From: a virus
Virus record (IMG/VR): IMGVR_UViG_3300030090_006323
Span: 1-55,257 of that record
DNA length: 55,257 bases
Strand: one strand, 5' to 3'
The translations under genes and the position numbers were made by a program. The notes beneath the pieces were generated by a model. That model searched no databases. It saw nothing but the letters and a program-made list of their open reading frames with translations, and had not been told where the DNA came from. Each line of letters starts with the position of its first letter. The stretch's first letter is position 1. Positions 43,776 to 52,141 of the stretch are shown in pieces.

Positions 43776-44833
43776 TGTTGCTCCAAAAAATCTTGCCCCA
43801 AACTATAGTTTCGAGCGTCAGTTGTAGTTAGGGGAAAAGGGTTAACCCTGAACTGGATTTGAACTGTTAATCTTTGAGTGCCTGGTTCCACCACCTCATG
43901 TCTCTTGTGAAATCCTTTTGTTGTAGCTAATACAAGTGTATTTTTCTTACCAGTGCATAAAATTGGCTCATCGTATCCAAGTCTTTTAAGCTCTGCATTT
44001 TCACCTTCACCTTTTTCATGATCTGCAATACGATATGACCCTGGCATAACCCAGGTGTCACGTCGTTCTGTTCTTTTCTTGTAAAGCGGGTGCGAAGGGT
44101 CATAAGCTAGTTTACTATTTTCGTAGTCCCAACTAACTCTTTGTTGTGTATTTCTGTGCGAACCCTTGACATAGGCAAACGGACCTTGGTGCTCAGCAAC
44201 ATCATCAATATAAAGCCACCCCTTAACTGTGTTGTGAAAGGTGTCTGTATGTAAAGATTTTTGTACATCTCCGTCGTAATCTTTATGTATTAAATTATCG
44301 ATATCCACCCTGGGGTATCCATTTCTTAGGTCGTCATAAAATTCTGTAACACCCCAAACCATCTTAAGGTATGTTAACATCTTTTGATTAAGGCTATAAA
44401 ACTTCTCAGGATTATGGATTGGAGCACGACCACCCTCGGGCATTTGCATAGAAACAAATTGCTGAACCTTTGACTCCAACCACTCAAAGTTTTCCTCGGG
44501 TAAAAAATCCTCTAGAACAAGAAAACCGTCTTGCATTAACGTTTGATATTCTTTTAGTTCATGGTAGCCAGATTTTTTTGCTCTTGCGGACAGTACCTTA
44601 TCTGCAAGAAGTGATCTATAAACCTGTAAACCACTTTCGTTTAGTTGTGGTTTATTTATTGATTTTACCCCCGTAAAAATATCACAAAAAGTACGAGTAT
44701 CTAACTCGGATATTAGTGACATCAAGGTATCAAACTTACAGGAGGTCACTTCTTCGAGTAAATGACGATCGTCATTATCAAAGTATTTATTATAAACCTC
44801 TAAAATATTCCTCATCGCACTTGCATTGTTCAT
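43772..44833 (-). CDS. Phytanoyl-CoA dioxygenase (PhyH)-like Fe(II)/2-oxoglutarate hydroxylase
   Basis: A 353-residue protein. After a helical N-terminal 100 residues it shows the PhyH pattern: FLVLEDFLPEENFEWLESKV, the iron ligands HTDTFH (H195, D197), a WLYIDDVAEHQGPFAYVKGS segment typical of the family, and a distal GFHKRHEVVEPGTQRLTV with H309 and R321 as third ligand and 2-oxoglutarate anchor. Such enzymes hydroxylate carbons on lipids, sugars or small molecules; in sugar clusters they are thought to tailor glycans. The N-terminal helical domain is extra compared with minimal PhyH enzymes. ATGA overlaps link it to both neighbours. Substrate unknown. Confidence 0.85.
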   Translation of the reverse strand: MNNASAMRNILEVYNKYFDNDDRHLLEEVTSCKFDTLMSLISELDTRTFCDIFTGVKSINKPQLNESGLQVYRSLLADKVLSARAKKSGYHELKEYQTLMQDGFLVLEDFLPEENFEWLESKVQQFVSMQMPEGGRAPIHNPEKFYSLNQKMLTYLKMVWGVTEFYDDLRNGYPRVDIDNLIHKDYDGDVQKSLHTDTFHNTVKGWLYIDDVAEHQGPFAYVKGSHRNTQQRVSWDYENSKLAYDPSHPLYKKRTERRDTWVMPGSYRIADHEKGEGENAELKRLGYDEPILCTGKKNTLVLATTKGFHKRHEVVEPGTQRLTVQIQFRVNPFPLTTTDARNYSLGQDFLEQQ

Positions 44834-45645
44834 CTTACAATTTGGTAATCTTTTCGTTCATTTATGACGTGAACAATTTCAATACCATTCCTTTCTAAGT
44901 GTGTTCTCAATTGAGACTCAACATGTTCTCCCCATTGACTGTGATACTCATCGTATTCTTCTAAATGAGGGTACGGCTCTTCTTGCTCATATAAACTCGT
45001 ATATACGTCCATAACCTCTGGCGTGCCGAATGCAAAGCCATCACAAAGAAATTCCTTCATAAAAACATTTGGCGGAGTACAGGGAAACCCACCAACGCCA
45101 AATAACTTATTACTAATGTTATCATATTGTGACACTATTTGTTCAACATTAACCTTCTTGGCTAATGCGATGTCAAACCTAGCCCTGATAACGATATCAT
45201 ACTTAACATTATTTTCTTGTTCGTATAAGCGTAACATATTGTTACATTCATACATCTTATTCAATTGTCTTTTTCTCATCCAGTCCCACTTACTCGGGAG
45301 CTTGATATCATTTACACTTTCTTTAGCACACTCGTCTAGTATTTTTAGTTTCTTTAATTTGTCTTTGTAGGTAGCGCCGACCAGATAGTTCAATGCCCTT
45401 TCGTCAGTATTGTATATAATACCATATGGTCTGGGATAAGATTTGTACCATCTTACGTTTGGCAAGTATTCGTACACCGGAGTTGATGGAGGGTAATGAA
45501 GACTCATGTTAACTCTTTGAGAAACAGCATTTGATGTCAGAGCGAAAACATCACACTGATTCTCATCCAAGAACATTTGGCGCTGGTTATTATAAGTTCT
45601 CCTGAAAGATCCTAATTGTCCAGATAGGCACGCTGCTATTTTCAT
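44830..45645 (-). CDS. Probable glycosyltransferase of the capsule-cluster type
   Basis: A 271-residue protein beginning KIAACLSGQLGSFRRTYNNQ, with DVFALTS, then NNMLRLYEQENNVKYDIVIR followed by ARFDIAL, and a late HSQWGEHVESQLRTHLERNG. The CLSGQ opening, the YD.VIR.RFD motif and the Q.G..E......L pattern recur in uncharacterised proteins of capsule and LPS loci that are regarded as GT-A-like transferases. It is coupled by ATGA to the CMP-sugar synthetase gene upstream and to PhyH downstream. I call it a glycosyltransferase on motif and context; donor and acceptor are unknown. Confidence 0.65.
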   Translation of the reverse strand: MKIAACLSGQLGSFRRTYNNQRQMFLDENQCDVFALTSNAVSQRVNMSLHYPPSTPVYEYLPNVRWYKSYPRPYGIIYNTDERALNYLVGATYKDKLKKLKILDECAKESVNDIKLPSKWDWMRKRQLNKMYECNNMLRLYEQENNVKYDIVIRARFDIALAKKVNVEQIVSQYDNISNKLFGVGGFPCTPPNVFMKEFLCDGFAFGTPEVMDVYTSLYEQEEPYPHLEEYDEYHSQWGEHVESQLRTHLERNGIEIVHVINERKDYQIVR

Positions 45646-46337
45646 CTGTAACCAGATCCATATAATGCTTCACACATTTTAAACTGCCATTCATAATCTA
45701 CATCTAGAATTTCAAACTCATTATCCATTGAGTATAACTCTATATCACCGGGCACATCAAACCTTCCCATCCAAATACCTTTACCAATATCAGAAAGTTT
45801 ACCAGCATACAAACAATGGGCTGCCTCCTTGGTAACACCAACAACTTTTGTATTCATTACATCCTGACCATCTGGCCAAGGCGTTACCATTGCACCAGTC
45901 TCATCCCAGTAATAGTTCTTTTTATTAACAACCCCAAACATACCGTTGGCGTCTGACTTTAAATAATCAGACGTAAACCTTTCGATACTATCAACTGTCA
46001 AGAACGGACAACAAGCATTGATAAACACACAATACTCATGGGGCAGTTTATCCCACCACTCATACATTTCAGTGACTGGGGTGCCTTCTGAGTTTGCCGA
46101 TGCCTCGCTTCTGTGAAATATGTTTAGATCATACTTGTTGCCAATATCTTTTAGTTCTTTTTCGTGAACAGATAAGAACACATTCTTGTTTGGGATAATC
46201 GGCGATTTGTTCGTAAGCTTATCTAACATAATGTCTAAAAGGGTTGTGTCAGCAAAAGGTCTAATCATCTTTTGTGGCACCCTTTGAGAACCAAGCCTAG
46301 CTTGGACGATGAATGCAACTTGGTCTATCTTTTTCAT
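45642..46337 (-). CDS. neuA: CMP-nonulosonate synthetase (acylneuraminate cytidylyltransferase)
   Basis: A 231-residue nucleotidyltransferase with the NeuA-type CTP-binding loop at the start: AFIVQARLGSQRVPQKMIRP, then TTLLDIML. A middle block (CVFINACCPFLTVDSIERFT) matches the family segment equivalent to Q.TSP.L, here N.CCPFL. The C-terminal block (GRFDVPGDIELYSMDNEFEI followed by LDVDYEWQF) is the ending of the NeuA/PseF/LegF group, where ...D..E.D corresponds to the metal site. It would join CMP to a nonulosonic acid made by the NeuB-type synthases here. ATGA overlaps connect it to both neighbours. Which sugar it activates cannot be told. Confidence 0.85.
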   Translation of the reverse strand: MKKIDQVAFIVQARLGSQRVPQKMIRPFADTTLLDIMLDKLTNKSPIIPNKNVFLSVHEKELKDIGNKYDLNIFHRSEASANSEGTPVTEMYEWWDKLPHEYCVFINACCPFLTVDSIERFTSDYLKSDANGMFGVVNKKNYYWDETGAMVTPWPDGQDVMNTKVVGVTKEAAHCLYAGKLSDIGKGIWMGRFDVPGDIELYSMDNEFEILDVDYEWQFKMCEALYGSGYR

Positions 46338-47368
46338 TGTTCTCTCTCAAGAGGAAATTCTTTTCTAGAAATGTCAGTAGATTGATTAGCGGAGAATCCC
46401 TCTCCTAAATTTTGAAATTTTATTTGCCTCTCTTTATCTAAAACATTTAAGATGTAGTCCCATAACATAACATAGTGTCTTTTGTAAAGGTGATAATCTA
46501 CTGTACCATTCCATTTCTTATCTATTTGGAACGCATGTTCACAAGCACTACCACCAGCTTCATCAGGTCTTAGCCCATCCATACCTACAAAATCAACACT
46601 CTTTGGTTTCATCATAGTTGCTAAACATAACAATCTTGGCACAGCACCATTCCTTGCATTAAATCTTAGATGGGCATAAAATGATGGATAGTTCTCAAAG
46701 ATTGTCTTTTTATCTGAAAATCTTTTTGGTAGGTGATGATCGTCATTGTTATCAAAACAACAGATGGTGTTACTTCTATTGATATGGTCATGAAGCTTTT
46801 TGTTATCAACAGATAAATCTACCTCACCCCCCAGTGTTGCCAAGTCTATCCTTACATCCTTTAATAGTTCACTTTCAAAATAGTGGTTACAAGACCAAAT
46901 ATAATCATAATCATCAGGGTTCCAGCTTTGCCGTGTAGCAGTTGGTCCAGCGCCCACGATGAGGATCTTTGAATTTTTAAACTTCTTGCAGTCGCTGATA
47001 TCTTGAATGATCGCCTCTGTTCCGATATTGGCGTCTGCACCAAAATTGCTAGCCAATTGATCTTTAACAAAACTTAAATCTTTGCTTAGGAAAGTTTCCG
47101 GGCAAGACCGCATAACCGGTGCTATCTGGGTTCTTCCTCTTCTTGTGTGAACAGTTGAGGTCTTAGAAAAGAATCTTTCTTTTGTAAAATCTAAACCAAA
47201 ACAAAAATCTTTCTCGGTGTCGTACCATACATTATACTCTGGTTTTTTCTTGCCTATAAGTTGGTAATAAAACATAAACGCTTGTCGTATGTCTTGCATC
47301 ATGGCATCGTCTATAAAACTACCATTGCTGTAAACTAATATACACTCGTTCCACTTAATCACTGTCAC
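46334..47368 (-). CDS. DUF115/Maf-like protein, candidate nonulosonate transferase
   Basis: A 344-residue protein whose second half holds the DUF115/Maf-type core: KILIVGAGPTATRQ (about residues 134-147), YIWSCNHYFESELLKDVRID, then VDFVGMDGLRPDEAGG and a final YHLYKRHYVMLWDYI helix. The GxGPT loop and the later V.GxDG match the MAF_flag10 family, of which some members transfer pseudaminic or legionaminic acid to flagellin. The protein resembles the 321-residue gene at 52142-53107 over this core, so they are diverged paralogues; the N-terminal 130 residues differ. The start is GTG, with a second GTG two codons later, preceded by AGGGG. It overlaps the formyltransferase gene by 14 bases and the NeuA gene by four. 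Function inferred. Confidence 0.72.
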   Translation of the reverse strand: MTVIKWNECILVYSNGSFIDDAMMQDIRQAFMFYYQLIGKKKPEYNVWYDTEKDFCFGLDFTKERFFSKTSTVHTRRGRTQIAPVMRSCPETFLSKDLSFVKDQLASNFGADANIGTEAIIQDISDCKKFKNSKILIVGAGPTATRQSWNPDDYDYIWSCNHYFESELLKDVRIDLATLGGEVDLSVDNKKLHDHINRSNTICCFDNNDDHHLPKRFSDKKTIFENYPSFYAHLRFNARNGAVPRLLCLATMMKPKSVDFVGMDGLRPDEAGGSACEHAFQIDKKWNGTVDYHLYKRHYVMLWDYILNVLDKERQIKFQNLGEGFSANQSTDISRKEFPLEREQ

Positions 47369-48017
47369 CCCCTATCGAGGCTTCTTTTATGAGAATTCTT
47401 TTGCCATCCGCAGCCTTGATATATGCGTATGGGTACGGATCTCCAAGCATCCTAATCTTGTTGTAAATGTACTGACTGTCCTCGCTTAGTATTTCTCGAA
47501 TAGTAATTTCGTTGTCTCTCTTATTTCTTCTGTTATAAAAAGTGGCTTCGCTTTCATTTTGCTTAACCCTAATAAAGTCACCAGAAATAATCCTTTTCGT
47601 TAATCTAGTTCCGATTCTAGTAATTTTTTTAAGGATCGCACTTATGTCGCCATCAAGGGCAAACTTCTCTTGGGCTAAAATATCTCCTGCGTCTAAGTCA
47701 CTAGTCATCTCGATAATAGTTACTGCTGAAGAAGTCTCACCATTGATAATTTGATTTTGGATCGGAGAGCCACCTCTATATTTTGGCAAGGGCGACGGGT
47801 GCAACATTAAGCATTGATACTTATCAATAACCGCTTCTTGTATCTTCCAACTCCACCCATAAAACAAAACCAAGTCAGGGTTCTCTTGGTCAAGTAAGTC
47901 TTCTGAATATGTTTCTTTATCTACAAGAACAATATCATGCCTGTTGCCATAAAAGAGTCTTAGACGCTGGTATATCTCCATCGCCCATTCTCTATAGCCG
48001 ACACAAACAATCTTCAC
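47355..48017 (-). CDS. Formyl-THF-dependent sugar N-formyltransferase
   Basis: A 220-residue enzyme of the methionyl-tRNA formyltransferase/ArnA/sugar N-formyltransferase fold. Key segments are LHPSPLPKYRGGSPIQNQII (H73 in the HP.SPLP loop) and TIIEMTSDLDAGDIL (D109), two of the three catalytic residues. The family usually has Asn two residues before the His; here it is Met71, so activity needs checking. It is shorter than bacterial Fmt (about 310) because the C-terminal tRNA-binding domain is missing, as in sugar formyltransferases. It follows the PIG-L deacetylase gene with a GTGA overlap, suggesting that a deacetylated amino sugar is formylated. Confidence 0.85.
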   Translation of the reverse strand: MKIVCVGYREWAMEIYQRLRLFYGNRHDIVLVDKETYSEDLLDQENPDLVLFYGWSWKIQEAVIDKYQCLMLHPSPLPKYRGGSPIQNQIINGETSSAVTIIEMTSDLDAGDILAQEKFALDGDISAILKKITRIGTRLTKRIISGDFIRVKQNESEATFYNRRNKRDNEITIREILSEDSQYIYNKIRMLGDPYPYAYIKAADGKRILIKEASIGGDSD

Positions 48018-48718
48018 CTAACCAGACCCCTAATCAACGAGAAGGCTTCAGCATTCTTAACACCAATTTGTGAACCTCTTGTGCTGCACATCATACGGAT
48101 CATATCTTCGCACCTAGGAAATGGTAATGGTTTCACTTCTGTGTCATAATATGACATAGCTTTAACCTTGTTGTCAACATCTTTTTTTGATATTTCAATA
48201 AAAAAGTTTGGTGCAAAAGGTTCAGAAAAATTCCATTCTGAGGATGACAATACCTCATATGAGAACACAACGTCCACTGCGTTTTTAGCGCCCGGTCTAG
48301 TTGCCTGCAAGGTCGCCTGATATACTATTTGGTGATCAACATTAACATCCTTTTTTGAGTGCGTGAAGATAGTGTCCGGCTCGAACTTTTTTATTTCTTG
48401 CTCAATAATTTTTCCGATACTTATAACAGGCTCTTGATCGAGTTTACCACATGGCAAATTATAAAAAACATAGTTATCAACACCGAGTGCCTGTAAAGCC
48501 TTTGTGCCACATTTGTTCCTGTAGTCAATCTTTTCTTTTATTACCCTTTGGTCGAAGTTTTCTGGATGCAGGTACCTACAGGTTGTCCCTTCAGCAATAA
48601 ATACAACTCTAATATCTACGCCTTGGCGAGCTAATTTACTAATCGTGCCGCCACAACCTAAAACATCATCGTCAGGGTGTGCTGCTATCACCATCACTTT
48701 CTTGAAGTTCTTCATCAT
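48014..48718 (-). CDS. PIG-L/LmbE-family zinc N-deacetylase
   Basis: A 234-residue enzyme with the family opening VMVIAAHPDDDVLGCGGT (H14, D17) and the downstream VNVDHQ (H129), which complete the zinc site. PIG-L enzymes remove acetyl groups from GlcNAc-type sugars or related compounds. Two ATGs stand at 48718 and 48715; an AAGGA ribosome site two bases before the first suits the second better. The gene overlaps the acetyltransferase gene before it by 47 bases and the formyltransferase after it by four. A natural reading is deacetylation of an N-acetyl amino sugar followed by formylation. Confidence in the family is high; substrate is inferred. Confidence 0.9.
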   Translation of the reverse strand: MMKNFKKVMVIAAHPDDDVLGCGGTISKLARQGVDIRVVFIAEGTTCRYLHPENFDQRVIKEKIDYRNKCGTKALQALGVDNYVFYNLPCGKLDQEPVISIGKIIEQEIKKFEPDTIFTHSKKDVNVDHQIVYQATLQATRPGAKNAVDVVFSYEVLSSSEWNFSEPFAPNFFIEISKKDVDNKVKAMSYYDTEVKPLPFPRCEDMIRMMCSTRGSQIGVKNAEAFSLIRGLVR

Positions 48719-49250
48719 ATTCCTTTTTTAACATCGACAAAATGTGAGAATCATAATACTGACCCTGGTAATAGTAGTGCTCTCTCAGACTAGCGTCTAC
48801 GTTGAAACCACGCTGCATAAAAAACTTAAGTTTAAGACTGTCGATTTGATATATCTCCGCCCAAAGCTTGTTTAGATTCATAGTATTAAAACCATAATCT
48901 AAAATAATCTCAAATGCTACGGGAGCTATCGTCTTGTCTATCCACTCACCATTTTTACCAATATAAAAATGAACGTCGCCATGGCGATTAACCCAATCAA
49001 CGTAAGTAATACCAGCCACACCAAGCATCGTAGCCTTCTTAGAAAACATTTTGTCCTGGCTTTCTATAACAAACATCTGAAAGCGGTCATCAAAAATCAT
49101 TTGATCATACCACTTCTCTTTCTGTGTTAGTGAAAAGTCTCGCCACTCTCGAAAATACTTTCTTAGATTTTCGTCATTTCTCCAAGTTTGTAAAACTGGT
49201 AAGTCTTCTTTTTCTATGGCACGCAATGTGATACCATCTTTTTCTAGCAT
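48672..49250 (-). CDS. GNAT N-acetyltransferase, possibly PseH-like
   Basis: A 192-residue GNAT enzyme: LRAIEKEDLPVLQTWRNDEN opening, LGVAGITYVDW, DVHFYIGKNGEW (equivalent to the V.hfYIG block of RimJ/RimL and PseH), NTMNLNKLWAEIYQ and KFFMQRGFNVDA as the acetyl-CoA and fold-closing segments. PseH, which acetylates the 4-amino sugar in pseudaminic acid synthesis, belongs here and would fit this cluster. It overlaps the synthase gene upstream by seven bases and the PIG-L gene downstream by 47. RimJ-like protein acetylation cannot be excluded, but the setting favours a sugar substrate. Confidence 0.82.
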   Translation of the reverse strand: MLEKDGITLRAIEKEDLPVLQTWRNDENLRKYFREWRDFSLTQKEKWYDQMIFDDRFQMFVIESQDKMFSKKATMLGVAGITYVDWVNRHGDVHFYIGKNGEWIDKTIAPVAFEIILDYGFNTMNLNKLWAEIYQIDSLKLKFFMQRGFNVDASLREHYYYQGQYYDSHILSMLKKEYDEELQESDGDSSTP

Positions 49251-50326
49251 CCATTTTTCCTTGGCAAGTGTTCAACCGTCAAATGTTCCCCTTGTTGTAT
49301 TGCTCGCATAAGAGGCTTGCCCACAACTTCATGAACCAAGTTTGGACTAAGAGAGCCCGGCGGTGCCGGTCTTTGAAACTCAATATCCTCTTCTGAAATA
49401 GTGTCTCTATACTTGATATTTTTGTTGACTCGAATGCACCTCCTTTGGAGAACAATAGTTTCTTTCTCGTTTTCTTGAACTTCCTTCTTCTCTGATCCAA
49501 GAGATTGCTCCAACAATCTTGTCAAGTCCACCATCTCTTTCCAGGCTTTGGGGTCCATAGAAAACGGATGGTCTGGTCCACTTCTAGTGGTGTCATCTGT
49601 AAAGTGCTTTTCAATGGCTCGTGCGCCTAGGGCAACAGCACCAAGGACAGTCACATGTCCCGGCGTATGATCACTTAACCCTAAAACAACATTTGGAAAA
49701 TACTTTTTATACGTCTTTAAAACATTCAAATTAATATACTTAAAGTTTTCCATATCACCAGTGTAATTGGTGTTGCACTGCATTAAGCAGATCCCTGGTA
49801 AATTATGATAGTCTAGAACCTCCATCGTTCTAAAGACTTCATTCATACTTGCTGCGCCAGTGGCAATAAATACAGGCTTAGCCTTGCGGGATACCTTCTC
49901 CACCATAGCTTCCCAAGCAACATCGCCTGAGCCAATTTTAAATGCTGGTACATATGGGTCTAATTTATCAACCATATTCAAATCATATGGAGTTGTAAAA
50001 AACGTAATACCAAGCTCATCGCAATAATCCTTTAAAACATCTGTCCACTGCAATGGAACTTCAGCGTCTTTATAGACCTCATAAATTGTTTTGTTCCACT
50101 TAGTTTGGTGACTCATCTTTGATCCAAGATTTTTAAATCCGTAATCACTAACATATTTTGAACAGTCGTGGTGTTGAAATTTTACAGCGTCTGCACCTGC
50201 CTCATGAGCTAACTTGATAAGCTTAAGTGCCCTATCCAGATCTCCGTCATGGTTAGCAGCAATGTCTGCAATAAAATAAGTTGGACTGTCAGGTCCAATC
50301 TTTTTTCCATCTACAGAAAAATACAT
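49244..50326 (-). CDS. neuB: Nonulosonate synthase (NeuB/PseI/SpsE family) with SAF domain
   Basis: A 360-residue synthase of the NeuB family, which condenses phosphoenolpyruvate with a six-carbon sugar to give a nine-carbon nonulosonic acid. Visible motifs: YFIADIAANHDGDLDRALKL at the metal/PEP end, ADAVKFQHHD, KIGSGDVAW, MQCNTNYTGDM, GLSDHTPGH (catalytic region) and GARAIEKHFTDD with TRSGPDHPFSMDP. A C-terminal SAF (antifreeze-like) domain covers about residues 290-350 (RRCIRVNKNIKYRDTISEED and AIQQGEHLT). ATG 50326 is fixed by AAGGAG seven bases upstream. It follows the RmlD-like gene by one base and overlaps the GNAT gene by seven. Its ADIAANH motif differs from the AEIGINH motif of the second synthase, so the two probably make different sugars. 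Confidence 0.9.
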   Translation of the reverse strand: MYFSVDGKKIGPDSPTYFIADIAANHDGDLDRALKLIKLAHEAGADAVKFQHHDCSKYVSDYGFKNLGSKMSHQTKWNKTIYEVYKDAEVPLQWTDVLKDYCDELGITFFTTPYDLNMVDKLDPYVPAFKIGSGDVAWEAMVEKVSRKAKPVFIATGAASMNEVFRTMEVLDYHNLPGICLMQCNTNYTGDMENFKYINLNVLKTYKKYFPNVVLGLSDHTPGHVTVLGAVALGARAIEKHFTDDTTRSGPDHPFSMDPKAWKEMVDLTRLLEQSLGSEKKEVQENEKETIVLQRRCIRVNKNIKYRDTISEEDIEFQRPAPPGSLSPNLVHEVVGKPLMRAIQQGEHLTVEHLPRKNGC

Positions 50327-50327
50327 C

Positions 50328-51170
50328 TTAGTTCTCCTTGTACTCTTCAAATAATTTATCTAAGCCATCATTCAAACAAAAAGAGTAGCCAAGCTCTTTT
50401 GATACATAATCAGTCTGTAAGCAAGTGTACCTTGGTCTCTTTATGTCTATCTTAGATTCAGTGTAGGTCTTGGGCTTAATCATATCCGTATCCATATTAA
50501 ACCTATTGTACAATATTTTTAAGAACTCATATTTACTAAGACAAGTATCACCAGCAAAGTTAACAACACCTGTAACATTGTGGTTGATCATTCCTCTAAT
50601 CGCTGCCGCTAAATGCCCAACGTATACTGGGTTAAACTTAACATTGACAAACCCATTTATCTCTTTATTATCCTTGTTTGATTGGAGTGCCCAATCAGCT
50701 AGCATTCCAGGCTTGCTGCCAAAAATATTTGTTCGGATGATTAAGGAATTCTTGTTGTTGTTTTTTGCAATAGCCTCGCCCAAAAGTTTTGTTCTAGCAT
50801 AAGCATTCAAGGGATTTGTATTAGAATCCTCACCATAAGGGACACAAGATAATCCATCAAAAACTGAGTCAGTTGAAACATATATCATACGGTTACAGGA
50901 TTGTGCAAGTATTTTTGTTAAGTCAGCATGTAAAATCTTAGCCTTGCTAGGGTCCTCTTCGCACTTTTTTAATGATGTCATAGCAGCCAAATGAATAACA
51001 ACATCAGGATTTTGATCTTTTACAAACCTCTCTGCAAGCTCAAGATCTGTTAAATCCAAAATCGAACTTGGTCCAGATTCTATTGTTTCGTAAAAAAGAT
51101 TAAACTTTTTTAAATCTCTCACAACAACAGAACCCAACATACCTGAAGTTCCAGTAACTAATACTCTCAT
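50328..51170 (-). CDS. RmlD-like SDR reductase of a nucleotide sugar
   Basis: A 280-residue extended short-chain dehydrogenase of the RmlD (dTDP-4-dehydrorhamnose reductase) group: VTGTSGMLG nucleotide loop at residues 5-13, VIHLAAMTSLKKCEEDP, YVSTDSVFDG, and YARTKLLGE with Y124 and K128 as catalytic pair, then LIIRTNIFG. It would reduce a 4-keto sugar made by a dehydratase such as the PseB-like protein encoded just before it. No cupin domain is present, unlike CapF/WbjC, so the UDP-L-FucNAc route is less likely. Its ATG shares one base with the stop of the PseB-like gene, and its own stop lies one base before the NeuB start. Confidence 0.85.
   Translation of the reverse strand: MRVLVTGTSGMLGSVVVRDLKKFNLFYETIESGPSSILDLTDLELAERFVKDQNPDVVIHLAAMTSLKKCEEDPSKAKILHADLTKILAQSCNRMIYVSTDSVFDGLSCVPYGEDSNTNPLNAYARTKLLGEAIAKNNNKNSLIIRTNIFGSKPGMLADWALQSNKDNKEINGFVNVKFNPVYVGHLAAAIRGMINHNVTGVVNFAGDTCLSKYEFLKILYNRFNMDTDMIKPKTYTESKIDIKRPRYTCLQTDYVSKELGYSFCLNDGLDKLFEEYKEN
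50334..50339 (-). promoter_or_regulatory. Ribosome site AAGGAG fixing the start of the long NeuB gene
   Basis: AAGGAG on the minus strand, seven bases before ATG 50326 and inside the end of the RmlD-like gene, selects this ATG over the in-frame TTG at 50350. Confidence 0.8.
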
Positions 51171-52141
51171 TATTTATCCTTGGTCCCTTCCTTAATCAAC
51201 TCTGCCAATTCTAAAGAATCCTGACTAAGATGCAGCGAAGAATTAAAATGTGGTCCTTGATATTTGATACTGTATGTGTGAGACTTTCTAGTGTATTGAG
51301 GTGTTACCACCAATAGTTTATCGCTAGCTTCATAGGTAAAGTCCAACTCTGTCATAGCCAACATGTCTTCATGTATCTTTTCACCGGGTCTCATATTAAC
51401 AATAGTGTATTTAATATCTTCTGTTTTACACAATACTTTTAACGAATCCAAAACTGTCTGTAAATCATATGATTTGATCTTTGGAATAAATACTTCTCCA
51501 CCCTGTGCCAAATCAAGTGCCCCTAATACCGTATCCACAGCGTCATCTAGAGTAAACAAAAATCGGGAACATCCTAGGTCTGTTACTGGAACTACTTTGC
51601 TGGACTTAATCAGGTCCATCCAGAGAGGAATAAAAGATCCCCTACTAGCGATCACGTTTCCGTATCTTACGCTTGAGAAAATAGTGTTGTCAGAATAGTA
51701 ATCAAAGTTCGTAAAGACTCTTTCTGCAATAAACTTACTAGACCCATATACGTTTACTGGTAAACAAGCTTTGTCAGTTGATATAAGAATACATTTTTCA
51801 ACGTCTGTTTTTAGTGCCGCAGTGGCAACATTCTGAGAGCCAATGACATTTGTCTTTACACACTCATCAGGATGAAACTCCATGTCGTCCACTCTTTTTA
51901 AAGCGGCGGCGTGAATAACGTAATCGGGTCTGTGGATGCGAAACGTAGTAGAAAGCTTATCAAGATCTCTTACATCTCCTACAACTCTAATTATGTCTTT
52001 GTCTTGCCCAAAGTATAATGCTTGTTTGCCCTCATCTCGACTGTAAACGATTATTTGCCAGCCAAGACACTTTATTCTTTTTATAAGAGCCCTACCCAGG
52101 GAGCCTGTGCCACCTGTAATGAGAACTTTTTTGGCACTCAT
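51170..52141 (-). CDS. pseB: UDP-GlcNAc 4,6-dehydratase, PseB/FlaA1-like
   Basis: A 323-residue SDR of the FlaA1/PseB/CapE type: LITGGTGSLGRAL (residues 8-20), AAALKRVDDMEFHPDECVKT, ISTDKACLPVNVYGSSK with T122-D123-K124 and Y132/K136, RYGNVIASRGSFIPLW and FLFTLDDAVDTV, then MRPGEKIHEDML. PseB-type enzymes convert UDP-GlcNAc to a 4-keto 6-deoxy sugar, the first step toward pseudaminic acid or other 6-deoxy amino sugars. All motifs and the length are typical. It begins directly next to the DUF115-like gene stop and is coupled by one base to the RmlD-like gene. The exact stereochemistry (with or without C5 inversion) cannot be read by eye. Confidence 0.88.
   Translation of the reverse strand: MSAKKVLITGGTGSLGRALIKRIKCLGWQIIVYSRDEGKQALYFGQDKDIIRVVGDVRDLDKLSTTFRIHRPDYVIHAAALKRVDDMEFHPDECVKTNVIGSQNVATAALKTDVEKCILISTDKACLPVNVYGSSKFIAERVFTNFDYYSDNTIFSSVRYGNVIASRGSFIPLWMDLIKSSKVVPVTDLGCSRFLFTLDDAVDTVLGALDLAQGGEVFIPKIKSYDLQTVLDSLKVLCKTEDIKYTIVNMRPGEKIHEDMLAMTELDFTYEASDKLLVVTPQYTRKSHTYSIKYQGPHFNSSLHLSQDSLELAELIKEGTKDK

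Noticed and set aside
44640-44665. Plus-strand tttatttatt as a late promoter-like element
   Set aside because: Lies inside the dioxygenase coding sequence with no gene boundary nearby.
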